From: Streptomyces griseiscabiei
GTDB lineage: Bacteria > Actinomycetota > Actinomycetes > Streptomycetales > Streptomycetaceae
DNA length: 64,000 nucleotides
Assembly (NCBI RefSeq): GCF_020010925.1
Contig: NZ_JAGJBZ010000001.1
Span: 744,001 to 808,000, forward strand
Direction of reading: 5' to 3'
The notes under the pieces were generated by a model, which saw only the letters and a program-made list of their open reading frames with translations, was not told the DNA's origin and did not search any database. The position numbers were made by a program, and so were the translations under genes. Shown here piece by piece: positions 20,451 through 28,383 of this stretch (positions are counted from its first letter, which is position 1; the number at the start of each line of letters is the position of its first letter).

Positions 20451-21191
20451 TCAGGACCAGCGTCCGGTTCGGCCCAGCAGCAGCGCCCCGGCCGCCGTCC
20501 CGGCGGTCGAGGTGCGCAGCACACTGGGCCCGAGTCGATACGCCCCCGCGCCCGCCTCGCCGAAGAGCGCCAGCTCCTCCGGCGACACGCCCCCCTCGGG
20601 CCCCACGACGAGCACGATCTCCCCGGCGGCCGGCAGCTCCGCCGTGGCCAGGGAGTCGTCACCGCTCTCGTGCAGGACGGCGGCGAAGTCGGCCTGCGCC
20701 AGCAGCGCCGCGACCTGCTTGCTCGTGGCCGCCTCCGCGACCTCGGGGAACCGCGTCCGGCGGGACTGCTTGCCCGCCTCCCGTGCGGTGGCCCGCCACT
20801 TGGCGAGGGCCTTCGTCCCCCGGTCGCCCTTCCACTGGGTGATGCAGCGGGCGGCGGCCCAGGGCACGATCGCGTCGATGCCGACCTCGGTCATGGTCTC
20901 GACGGCCAGTTCGCCCCGGTCGCCCTTGGGCAGCGCCTGGACGACGGTGATCCGGGGCCGCGCGGGCGGCTCCTCGCGCACGTCCCCCACATCCATGACG
21001 ACCAGCCGGTCCTTGCCCTCGGCGGCTTTCACCACGCCTTCCACCCACCGGCCCCGCCCGTCGGTGAGGACCACGTCCTCACCGGCCCGCAGCCGCTTCA
21101 CGGAGACGGCGTGCCGTCCTTCGGGGCCGTCGAGCACGATCTCCGAGCCCCGGCCCTCGAACCGGTCGACCACGAACACGGGTGCGGTCAT
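20451..21191 (-). CDS. rsmE: 16S rRNA (uracil1498-N3)-methyltransferase
   Basis: A 246-residue SPOUT-class methyltransferase that modifies U1498 of 16S rRNA. It has an N-terminal PUA-like beta barrel (PVFVVDRFEGRGSEIVLDGP, HAVSVKRLRAGE) and a C-terminal trefoil-knot domain with VVGPEGGVSPEEL and the RLGPSVLRTSTA motif. The ATG at 21191 overlaps the stop of the upstream flavoprotein gene (ATGA), indicating coupling. The longer reading upstream merely overlaps that gene. Confidence 0.94.
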   Translation of the reverse strand: MTAPVFVVDRFEGRGSEIVLDGPEGRHAVSVKRLRAGEDVVLTDGRGRWVEGVVKAAEGKDRLVVMDVGDVREEPPARPRITVVQALPKGDRGELAVETMTEVGIDAIVPWAAARCITQWKGDRGTKALAKWRATAREAGKQSRRTRFPEVAEAATSKQVAALLAQADFAAVLHESGDDSLATAELPAAGEIVLVVGPEGGVSPEELALFGEAGAGAYRLGPSVLRTSTAGTAAGALLLGRTGRWS

Positions 21192-22252
21192 CGCCCCTCG
21201 CTCCCGGCCCGCGCGGCGGTGATCTCGGCGACCAGCAGCTCGACCAGTTCCCCGGCGGGCAGCTCCCGGGCCATCCGGTGGCCCTGCCCGGCCCACAGCG
21301 CCATGCCCTGCGCGTCCCCGGCCTTGGCGGCGGCCTTGCGCAGGGGCGAGGTGAGGTGGTGGACCTCGGGGTAGGCGACGGGCGCGTACGGGCCGTGCTC
21401 GCGCAGGAACCGGTTGACCAGGCCACGGGCCGGGCGGCCGGAGAAGGCCCGGGTCAGCTCGGTGCGGACGAAGAGGGGGTCGGTCAGCGCCCGCTTGTGC
21501 ACGGCGTGCGCGCCGGACTCGGCGGTGGCGAGGAACGCGGTGCCCAGCTGGGCCGCGCTCGCGCCCGCCGTGAGGAGGGCGGCGATCTGGCCGCCGCGCA
21601 TGATGCCGCCGGCCGCGACCACCGGCAGGGCCACGGCCTCGCGGACCTGCGCGACGAGCGACAGCAGGCCGATCCCGGCGCGGTCCCGCTCGGGGTCGTC
21701 GCGGTGGGTGCCCTGGTGGCCGCCGGCCTCGACGCCCTGCACGATCACGGCGTGCGCCCCGGACCGCTCCACGGCCTGTGCCTCCTCCGCCGAGGTCGCG
21801 GTGACCAGGGTGAGGGTGCCCTTGCGGGCGAGGGAGTCGATGACCTCGGGGGTCGGGCAGCCGAAGTGGAACGACACCACGGGCACCGGGTTGTCGAGCA
21901 GCACGGCGAGCTTGGCCTCGTAGCCGTCGTCGCGTCCGCTGTCGGGATCGCCCAGCTCGGCGTCGTACCAGGTGGCCTCACCGGCGAGCTGCTCCGCGTA
22001 GACCTCGACGGCGGCGGGCTCGGCATGCTCCGGCTGCGGCATGAAGAGGTTCACGCCGAAGGGGCGTGCGGTGAGTGCCCGGAGCGCCTTGATCTCCTGG
22101 TACATCCCGTCGGCGGTCTTGTACCCGGCGGCGAGGAACCCCAGCCCGCCGGCCTCGGACACGGCGGCGGCCAGCTGCGGCACGGATACACCGCCCGCCA
22201 TCGGGGCCTGCACGATCGGCAGCGGGACGAGATCGGTCAGTGCGGAGGACAT
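21188..22252 (-). CDS. Nitronate monooxygenase-like FMN protein
   Basis: A 354-residue TIM-barrel flavoprotein of the 2-nitropropane dioxygenase/nitronate monooxygenase family. It shows PIVQAPMAGGVSVPQLAAAV at the start, the FMN-phosphate region VVAAGGIMRGGQIAALL and GASAAQLGTAFL, and SGAHAVIVQGVEAGGHQG with the family His. The start at 22252 (MSSALTDL) is preferred for its fit to family N-termini; an in-frame ATG at 22282 is an alternative. It may detoxify nitroalkanes or act as another FMN oxidoreductase. It is upstream of, and overlaps, rsmE. Confidence 0.88.
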   Translation of the reverse strand: MSSALTDLVPLPIVQAPMAGGVSVPQLAAAVSEAGGLGFLAAGYKTADGMYQEIKALRALTARPFGVNLFMPQPEHAEPAAVEVYAEQLAGEATWYDAELGDPDSGRDDGYEAKLAVLLDNPVPVVSFHFGCPTPEVIDSLARKGTLTLVTATSAEEAQAVERSGAHAVIVQGVEAGGHQGTHRDDPERDRAGIGLLSLVAQVREAVALPVVAAGGIMRGGQIAALLTAGASAAQLGTAFLATAESGAHAVHKRALTDPLFVRTELTRAFSGRPARGLVNRFLREHGPYAPVAYPEVHHLTSPLRKAAAKAGDAQGMALWAGQGHRMARELPAGELVELLVAEITAARAGSEGR

Positions 22253-22295
22253 GACGGCATGGTGCCACTGTCCTCCGGACATCGCCGAATCGGGT

Positions 22296-22484
22296 GCGGT
22301 CGTGCGTTCGGGTGCGGGTCCGGTGGGGCTTCTCGCGCAGTTCCCCGCGCCCCTGAAAGACCAGGCCCCCGCGGGCCTGAAAAGCCACCGGTCCTACGGG
22401 CCTGAAAGGCACGGGGCGCAGCCCCTGTTTTTCAGGGGCGCGGGGAACTGCGCGAGAAGCCCCACGCAGCCGCACCCGACGACG
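22296..22484. repeat. Dispersed palindromic repeat, copy 4
   Basis: A full copy with both half-elements in inverted orientation (GCTTCTCGCGCAGTTCCCCG and GCGGGGAACTGCGCGAGAAG), flanking short CCTGAAA-type repeats. It occupies nearly the whole gap between the flavoprotein gene and dnaJ, where it could insulate or terminate the dnaJ-hrcA transcript. No gene is supported here. Confidence 0.85.
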
Positions 22485-22492
22485 AAACCCAC

Positions 22493-23629
22493 TCAGCGCC
22501 CGTTGAACGCGTCCTTCAGCCGGGAGAACAGCCCCTGCTGACCGGGCTGGAACTGCCCCGTGGGCCGTTCCTCACCCCGCAGCGCGGCGAGCTGCCGCAG
22601 CAACCCCTCCTGCTCGGGATCCAGCTTCGTCGGCGTCTGCACCTCGACGTGGACGATCAGATCCCCGCGCCCACCGCCGCGAAGATGCGTGACACCGCGC
22701 CCGTGCAGCGGAATCGACTGCCCGGACTGCGTCCCGGGCCGGATGTCGACCTCCTCCAGCCCGTCCAGCGTCTCCAGCGGCACCTTCGTACCGAGGGACG
22801 CCGCCGTCATCGGGATCGTCACCGTGCAGTGCAGATCGTCGCCGCGCCGCTGGAACGTCGAGTGCGGCAGCTCGTGGATCTCGACGTAGAGGTCACCGGC
22901 GGGACCGCCACCGGGCCCGACCTCGCCCTCGCCGGCGAGCTGGATCCGTGTGCCGTTGTCGACACCGGCCGGGATCTTGACCGTGAGCGTCCGCCGCGAC
23001 CGCACCCGTCCGTCGCCCGCGCACTCGGGGCACGGGTTGGGGACGATCGTGCCGAAGCCCTGGCACTGCGGGCAGGGCCGGGAGGTCATGACCTGGCCGA
23101 GGAAGGACCGCGTGACCTGCGAGACCTCACCGCGACCGCGGCACATGTCACAGGTCTGGGCGGTGGTCCCCGGGGCCGCGCCCTCGCCGCTGCACGTCGT
23201 GCAGACGATGGCGGTGTCGACCTGGATGTCCTTCGTCGTGCCGAAGGCCGCCTCGTCGAGGTCGATCTCCAGCCGGATCATCGCGTCCTGCCCCCGGCGC
23301 GTACGCGAGCGCGGGCCGCGCTGGGACGCCGTACCGAAGAAGGCGTCCATGATGTCCGAGAAGTTGCCGAAGCCACCGGCGCCGAAGCCGCCCGCGCCCC
23401 CGCCGCCCGCCTGGGACAGCGGGTCGCCGCCGAGGTCGTAGACCTGCTTCTTCTGCGGGTCCGACAACACCTCGTAGGCGGCGTTGATCTCCTTGAACCG
23501 CTCCTGGGTCTTCGGATCGGGATTGACGTCCGGGTGCAGCTCGCGAGCGAGCCTCCTGAACGCCTTCTTGATCTCGTCCTGGGACGCGTCGCGGCGCACG
23601 CCGAGCACGGCGTAGTAGTCCGTGGCCAC
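22493..23629 (-). CDS. dnaJ: Chaperone protein DnaJ (DnaJ2)
   Basis: A 378-residue type I DnaJ. It has a J-domain (about 1-70) with the HPD tripeptide, a Gly/Phe-rich linker (about 75-100), and a zinc-finger domain with four CxxCxGxG-type repeats (CTTCSGEG, CDMCRGRG, CPQCQGFG, CPECAGDG). A C-terminal substrate-binding region follows. It stimulates DnaK ATPase activity and holds unfolded proteins. The GTG start directly abuts the hrcA stop codon, so the two are co-transcribed; this hrcA-dnaJ2 pairing is typical of actinobacteria. Heat-shock control by HrcA/CIRCE is expected. Confidence 0.96.
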   Translation of the reverse strand: MATDYYAVLGVRRDASQDEIKKAFRRLARELHPDVNPDPKTQERFKEINAAYEVLSDPQKKQVYDLGGDPLSQAGGGGAGGFGAGGFGNFSDIMDAFFGTASQRGPRSRTRRGQDAMIRLEIDLDEAAFGTTKDIQVDTAIVCTTCSGEGAAPGTTAQTCDMCRGRGEVSQVTRSFLGQVMTSRPCPQCQGFGTIVPNPCPECAGDGRVRSRRTLTVKIPAGVDNGTRIQLAGEGEVGPGGGPAGDLYVEIHELPHSTFQRRGDDLHCTVTIPMTAASLGTKVPLETLDGLEEVDIRPGTQSGQSIPLHGRGVTHLRGGGRGDLIVHVEVQTPTKLDPEQEGLLRQLAALRGEERPTGQFQPGQQGLFSRLKDAFNGR

Positions 23630-24646
23630 TTAAGACTCCGCCAGGATCTGTCCGACGTACCGTGCCACCGCTCGTACCGCTCCCATCGTTCCCGGATAGT
23701 CCATGCGCGTAGGTCCGACCACGCCCAGCTTCGCTACTGCCTCGCCGCCCGAACCGTAGCCGACGGAGACGACGGACGTGGAGTTGAGTCCCTCATACGC
23801 GTTCTCATGACCGATGCGTACGGTCATGCCCGAATCCCCCGCCTCGCCAAGCAACTTGAGGAGGACGACCTGTTCCTCCAAGGCTTCCAGAACGGGCCGG
23901 ATCGTGAGGGGGAAGTCATGACCGAAGCGGGTGAGATTGGCGGTTCCGCCGATCATCAGCCGCTCCTCGCTCTCCTCCACGAGTGCTTCGAGGAGGGTGG
24001 AGAGCACCGTCGCGACCGTCCCCCGGTCCTCGACGTCGAACGCCTCCGGCAGGTCCTCGACCAGCCGGGGCACGTCGGTGAACCGGCGGCCCGCGACCTT
24101 GCTGTTCAGCCGGGCGCGCAGATCCGCGAGTGACGTTTCTCCGAACGGCGCCGGGCAGTCCACCAGCCGCTGTTCCACCCGTCCCGTGTCCGTGATCAGC
24201 ACGAGCATCAGGCGGGCGGGGGCCAGCGCCAGCAGCTCCACATGCCGCACCGTCGACCGTGTGAGCGACGGGTACTGCACGACGGCCACCTGCCGGGTGA
24301 GCTGCGCGAGCAGCCGCACGGTCCGCGCCACGACGTCATCGAGGTCGACCGCGCCGTCCAGGAAGTTCTGGATGGCGCGCCGCTCGGGCGGGGTCATCGG
24401 CTTGACGCCCGCCAGCTTGTCGACGAAGAGCCGGTACCCCTTGTCGGTGGGGATGCGGCCCGCGCTGGTGTGGGGCTGGGCGATGAAGCCCTCGTCCTCC
24501 AGCGCCGCCATGTCGTTGCGGACGGTCGCCGGGGAGACGCCGAGGTTGTGCCGCTCGGTGAGCGCCTTGGAACCGACCGGCTCCTCGGTGCCCACATAGT
24601 CCTGGACGATGGCGCGCAGCACCTGCAGCCTGCGTTCACTGAGCAC
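23630..24646 (-). CDS. hrcA: Heat-inducible transcription repressor HrcA
   Basis: A 338-residue repressor with an N-terminal winged helix ([20 protein letters not shown], then [18 protein letters not shown]) and the HrcA core domain ending [20 protein letters not shown]. It binds CIRCE elements to repress chaperone genes and is itself stabilised by GroEL in model systems. The GTG at 24646 follows a GGAGGTG ribosome-binding site. A CIRCE lies about 40 bp upstream, so hrcA-dnaJ2 is autoregulated. The longer open frame upstream runs through the CIRCE and is rejected. Confidence 0.96.
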   Translation of the reverse strand: MLSERRLQVLRAIVQDYVGTEEPVGSKALTERHNLGVSPATVRNDMAALEDEGFIAQPHTSAGRIPTDKGYRLFVDKLAGVKPMTPPERRAIQNFLDGAVDLDDVVARTVRLLAQLTRQVAVVQYPSLTRSTVRHVELLALAPARLMLVLITDTGRVEQRLVDCPAPFGETSLADLRARLNSKVAGRRFTDVPRLVEDLPEAFDVEDRGTVATVLSTLLEALVEESEERLMIGGTANLTRFGHDFPLTIRPVLEALEEQVVLLKLLGEAGDSGMTVRIGHENAYEGLNSTSVVSVGYGSGGEAVAKLGVVGPTRMDYPGTMGAVRAVARYVGQILAES

Positions 24647-24685
24647 TCGCGCACACCTCCAGCTCGTCTCTCTCGTGCGGCCCTG

Positions 24686-24712
24686 TTGGCACTCACCCCG
24701 GGCGAGTGCCAA
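24686..24712. promoter_or_regulatory. CIRCE operator of hrcA-dnaJ2
   Basis: The perfect inverted repeat TTGGCACTC-N9-GAGTGCCAA differs from the consensus TTAGCACTC-N9-GAGTGCTAA by symmetrical A-to-G/T-to-C changes. It lies 40 bp upstream of the hrcA start codon on the minus strand. Confidence 0.95.
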
Positions 24713-24836
24713 CACTCCCCGCCCAGTGTACGGCGGTGGGGTACGCCCCCGGCAAGGCCGGGCTCCGGGCGGGGCCACTTTCCTACTGGGGAGTACACGA
24801 CAACGCGGTCCCACGAGCTACAGCTAGCGTCGGCGC

Positions 24837-25568
24837 ATGACGGTGTCTTGGGAAGAGTGCGGGTGGCAGGGATTGACGCCGCGGGTCGGGCGGTGCCGCC
24901 TCCCCGGCTGGGACTGCACGGTCGGGCTGGTGGCCGGGGGCGGTGCGGCCCTCATGATCGACTCCGGGTCGAGTCTGCGGGAGGGCGCGCGGTTGCGCGG
25001 CGAGGCGTGCCGGCTGCTCGGCGGCGCCCGTGTGACACATCTCGCGCTCACCCACCCCCATTTCGACCATGTCTTCGGCGCGGCGGCGTTCTCCGGGGTG
25101 GAGGTCTTCGGCGCGGTGGGCGTCGACGGCGTCCTGGCCCGTGACCGCGACGCCCTCCACACGGACGCCGTGCGCCACGGCCTCCCCCCGGCCGACGCCA
25201 CCGAGGCGGCCGATCTTCTCGTCCTCCCCCGCCACTCTGTCTCCGGCGAGTGGACGCTCGACCTGGGCGGCGGCGTCCGGGTGCTGCTGGCGAACGTGGG
25301 CCCCGGCCACACCGGTCACGACCTGGCGGTCCTGGTGTCGGAGGGCGCCCGGGAGGTGGTGTTCTGCGGTGACCTGGTCGAGGAGTCCGGCGAACCGCAG
25401 GCGGGTCCGGACGCGATCCCGTCCCGCTGGCCGGCCGCCCTGGACCGGCTCCTGGCCCTCGGCGGCGAGGACGCGCTGTACGTCCCCGGGCACGGGGCGG
25501 TGGTGGACGCGGCGTTCGTCCGGGCCCAACGTGACGCGCTGGCCCGCCGCTTCGGCGTGTCGGACTGA
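24837..25568 (+). CDS. Metallo-beta-lactamase-fold hydrolase
   Basis: A 243-residue MBL-superfamily protein with the zinc motif THPHFDHVFGA (H-x-H-x-D-H) near residues 69-76. Further elements are PGHTGHDLAVLV (second His) and VFCGDLVEESG (bridging Asp), and it ends with VPGHGAVVDAAF. It is short and lacks extra domains, so it resembles a generic hydrolase rather than a nuclease or lactamase. It is transcribed away from hrcA, and the DUF3097 gene starts 43 bp after it on the same strand. The substrate is unknown. Confidence 0.85.
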   Translation: MTVSWEECGWQGLTPRVGRCRLPGWDCTVGLVAGGGAALMIDSGSSLREGARLRGEACRLLGGARVTHLALTHPHFDHVFGAAAFSGVEVFGAVGVDGVLARDRDALHTDAVRHGLPPADATEAADLLVLPRHSVSGEWTLDLGGGVRVLLANVGPGHTGHDLAVLVSEGAREVVFCGDLVEESGEPQAGPDAIPSRWPAALDRLLALGGEDALYVPGHGAVVDAAFVRAQRDALARRFGVSD

Positions 25569-25610
25569 GTGCGGCGGCATCCGGGCGCGGCTTCTCCTAT
25601 CGTCACTCGA

Positions 25611-26426
25611 ATGCGCCAGTACTCACCCGACCTGACCCCTCCCTGGAAGAAGTCCCAGCCGGCCCCCGAGGTCCCGGCCGACCCCGGTCTGGTCGTCGAG
25701 GAGCCCGCCACCGGGTTCTGCGGCGCGGTCATCCGCTGCGAGGCGGGCACGGTGACGCTGGAGGACCGCTTCGGCAAGCACCGGGTGTTCCCGCTGGAGC
25801 CCCGGGGCTTCCTGCTGGAGGGCCGTGTGGTGACCCTGGTCCGCCCCTCGTCGGCGGGCCCCGCCGGCCCCTCCCGCACGGCCTCGGGCTCGGTGGCCGT
25901 CCCGGGCGCCCGCGCCCGTGTGGCCCGCGCCGGGCGCATCTACGTCGAGGGCCGCCACGACGCCGAGCTCGTCGAGAAGGTCTGGGGCGACGATCTGCGC
26001 GTCGAGGGCGTGGTCGTGGAGTACCTGGAGGGCGTGGACGACCTCCCCGCGATCGTCGAGGACTTCGCCCCCGGCCCGGACGCGCGTCTCGGCGTCCTGG
26101 TCGACCACCTGGTCCCCGGAAGCAAGGAGTCCCGTATCGCCGCGTCGGTCACGAGCGACCACGCGCTCGTCGTCGGCCACCCGTACATCGACATCTGGGA
26201 GGCCGTGAAGCCGTCCTCGGTGGGCATCACGGCGTGGCCGCGCGTACCGCGCGGGCAGGACTGGAAGACAGGGGTGTGCCGGGCGCTGGGCTGGCCCTCG
26301 GACAACACCGGGGCGGTGTGGCAGGCGATCCTGGCGCGGGTGGGTTCCTACAAGGACCTGGAGCCGGAACTGCTGGGCCGGGTGGAGGAGTTGATCGACT
26401 TCGTCACGGGTAGCGATGAGGCCTGA
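25611..26426 (+). CDS. DUF3097 family protein
   Basis: A 271-residue conserved actinobacterial protein of unknown function. It begins MRQYSPDLTPPWKK. A middle segment, GRIYVEGRHDAELVEKVWGD followed by GVVVEYLEGVDDLP, resembles a TOPRIM-type nucleotidyl-hydrolase core (Glu in VEG, then Asp-Asp). The ATG at 25611 is chosen; an in-frame GTG at 25569 would add 14 residues lacking similarity. No strong ribosome-binding site is visible, so a leaderless or weakly led message is possible. Its 3' end overlaps the convergent Uma2 gene by 23 bp. Confidence 0.82.
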   Translation: MRQYSPDLTPPWKKSQPAPEVPADPGLVVEEPATGFCGAVIRCEAGTVTLEDRFGKHRVFPLEPRGFLLEGRVVTLVRPSSAGPAGPSRTASGSVAVPGARARVARAGRIYVEGRHDAELVEKVWGDDLRVEGVVVEYLEGVDDLPAIVEDFAPGPDARLGVLVDHLVPGSKESRIAASVTSDHALVVGHPYIDIWEAVKPSSVGITAWPRVPRGQDWKTGVCRALGWPSDNTGAVWQAILARVGSYKDLEPELLGRVEELIDFVTGSDEA

Positions 26427-26982
26427 CGTCGGGCAACGTGGCGAAGTCACTCGTGTCCAGTTCGACTCCCAGAATCTCCAAGGCCACCAGGTCACCGAAC
26501 TTGGTGATCTGTTGCGTCAGGTAGTTCGCTTCCTCTCCCACCCCCTCGGGCCGAGTCAGCAGGACACATTGCCCCATGATCGGGTCAAGGATGAGATACG
26601 CGGGCACGTTGCCCGCCGCGTAGATCGACCTCTTGACCTCGTAGTCCTGATGAACACTGGACTTAGAGACGACCTCCACAACCATGGTGACGAGCTGCGA
26701 CGGCAGCAGCCGACCCGAAGAAGGCAAAAGGTCCCGCGCGACGACCACCAGATCCGGCACAGGCTCACTGGGCTCGGTCACAACGTCGATGTCCTGTGTC
26801 TGAAGACGAGACCAGTGCGATCGCGGAATCTGGTCCTGTACATCGGCAACAATCATGTTGTGCACGATGTCAGGGCTGGCCATCATCACGATTACCCCCC
26901 GGAGAAGCTCCACCTTGACACCCTCGGGGGGTTCAAGCTCCTCGAAGTACCTGGTCATGTCGCGTTCGTCCACAGCGGTCAT
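26404..26982 (-). CDS. Uma2-family (DUF820) PD-(D/E)XK nuclease-like protein
   Basis: A 192-residue Uma2/DUF820 protein. Family elements are the N-terminal FEELEPPEGVKVELLRGVIV, the Asp in PVPDLVVVARD, the Glu in VEVVSKSSVHQDYEVK, and GNVPAYLILDPIMG. Together these form a restriction-endonuclease-like core. The function is unproven; such genes are often multicopy in Streptomyces and cyanobacteria. The ATG at 26982 has GGAGG about 8 nt upstream; ATGs at 26988 and 26997 are alternatives. GC is visibly lower than its neighbours, which hints at transfer. Confidence 0.82.
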   Translation of the reverse strand: MTAVDERDMTRYFEELEPPEGVKVELLRGVIVMMASPDIVHNMIVADVQDQIPRSHWSRLQTQDIDVVTEPSEPVPDLVVVARDLLPSSGRLLPSQLVTMVVEVVSKSSVHQDYEVKRSIYAAGNVPAYLILDPIMGQCVLLTRPEGVGEEANYLTQQITKFGDLVALEILGVELDTSDFATLPDVRPHRYP

Positions 26983-27081
26983 CTCCATGGCCTCCATATC
27001 CGCCGCGTGCCGTCGGCGGCAGCCTACGAACCAGGTTAGGTACCGAACCCCCGTTCCGCACCGATTCACCCGCCCGAGTGA

Positions 27082-28314
27082 TCAGTCCACCAGGTCCCGC
27101 ACCACCGCGTCCGCCAGCAACCGCCCGCGCAGGGTGAGAACCGCGCGCCCCTCGTCGTACGGGCCCGGGTCGAGCAGCCCGTCGGACAGGGCACGCTCGG
27201 CCGCCGCGAGGCCCTCCTCGCGCAGCAGCGACAACGGGCACCCCTCCCGCAGCCGCAGCTCCAGCAGGATGCGCTCGACGCGCCGGTCCTCGTCCGCCAG
27301 CAGCTCACGCCCCGCGCCGGGGGAGCGCCCGGCGGCCAGTGCGCCCGCGTACGCGCCGGGGTGTTTCACGTTCCACCAGCGGACGCCGCCGACGTGGCTG
27401 TGGGCGCCCGGCCCCGCGCCCCACCAGTCCGCGCCGCGCCAGTACAGCTCGTTGTGGAGGCAGCGCCCGGCGTCGGAGGTGGCCCAGTTGGAGACCTCGT
27501 ACCAGTCGAACCCGGCCGCCGAGAGCATCTCCTCGGCGATCAGATACCGGTCGGCGTGGACGTCGTCGTCGGTCATCGGCACCTCGCCCCGGCGGATGCG
27601 CCGCGCGAGCTGCGTGCCCTCCTCCACGATCAGCGCGTACGCCGAGATGTGATCCGGCCCGGCACCGAGCGCGGCGTCCAGGGAGGCCCGCCAGTCGTCG
27701 TCGGACTCCCCCGGCGTGCCGTAGATCAGGTCCAGGTTGACGTGGTCGAAGCCGGCGGCGCGCGCCTCCGCCACGCAGGCCTCCGGGCGCCCCGGCGTGT
27801 GCGTACGGTCGAGGATCTTCAGCACATGCTGCCGCGCGCTCTGCATCCCGAACGAGAGCCGGTTGAAGCCGCCCGCGCGCAGGGTCTCCAGATAGGCGGG
27901 GTCGACCGACTCCGGGTTCGCCTCGGTCGTCACCTCCGCGTCGTCCGCGAGCCCGAACTCCTCCCGGACCGCCCCCAGCATCCGTACGAGATCACCGGCG
28001 GCCAGCAGCGTGGGCGTGCCGCCGCCGACGAAGACCGTCCGGACCGGGCGCGGGTCGTCACCGAGGACCTTGCGGGCGAGGCGGATCTCGTCGACGACCG
28101 TGTCCGCGTAGTTGTCGCGGGAGGCGAGGACGCCGCCGGTACCGCGCAGCTCGGTCGCGGTGTAGGTGTTGAAGTCGCAGTAGCCGCAGCGGGTCGCGCA
28201 GTACGGGACGTGCAGATAGAACCCGAGAGGCCGCTCGGCCGCGCCGGACAGGGCGTGCGCGGGCAGCGCCCCGTCGTCGGGGACGGGCTCACCGTCGGGG
28301 AGTGCGGAAGGCAT
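27082..28314 (-). CDS. hemW: HemW-type radical SAM protein
   Basis: A 410-residue radical SAM enzyme related to oxygen-independent coproporphyrinogen III oxidase. The [4Fe-4S] motif CATRCGYCDF (C-x3-C-x2-C followed by Phe, not Cys) is the HemW rather than HemN pattern, pointing to a haem chaperone role. VFVGGGTPTLL and the HemN C-terminal domain follow. The start MPSALPDGEP (28314) is chosen; an ATG at 28323 is equally possible. It usually sits near dnaJ2/hrcA and lepA in Streptomyces, as here. Confidence 0.9.
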   Translation of the reverse strand: MPSALPDGEPVPDDGALPAHALSGAAERPLGFYLHVPYCATRCGYCDFNTYTATELRGTGGVLASRDNYADTVVDEIRLARKVLGDDPRPVRTVFVGGGTPTLLAAGDLVRMLGAVREEFGLADDAEVTTEANPESVDPAYLETLRAGGFNRLSFGMQSARQHVLKILDRTHTPGRPEACVAEARAAGFDHVNLDLIYGTPGESDDDWRASLDAALGAGPDHISAYALIVEEGTQLARRIRRGEVPMTDDDVHADRYLIAEEMLSAAGFDWYEVSNWATSDAGRCLHNELYWRGADWWGAGPGAHSHVGGVRWWNVKHPGAYAGALAAGRSPGAGRELLADEDRRVERILLELRLREGCPLSLLREEGLAAAERALSDGLLDPGPYDEGRAVLTLRGRLLADAVVRDLVD

Positions 28315-28383
28315 GTCGTCCATTGTCCAGCACCCCCGCCGGTCCTCGTCGCGCCCCGGCGTACGCCCCCACTCCGCCCGCAG

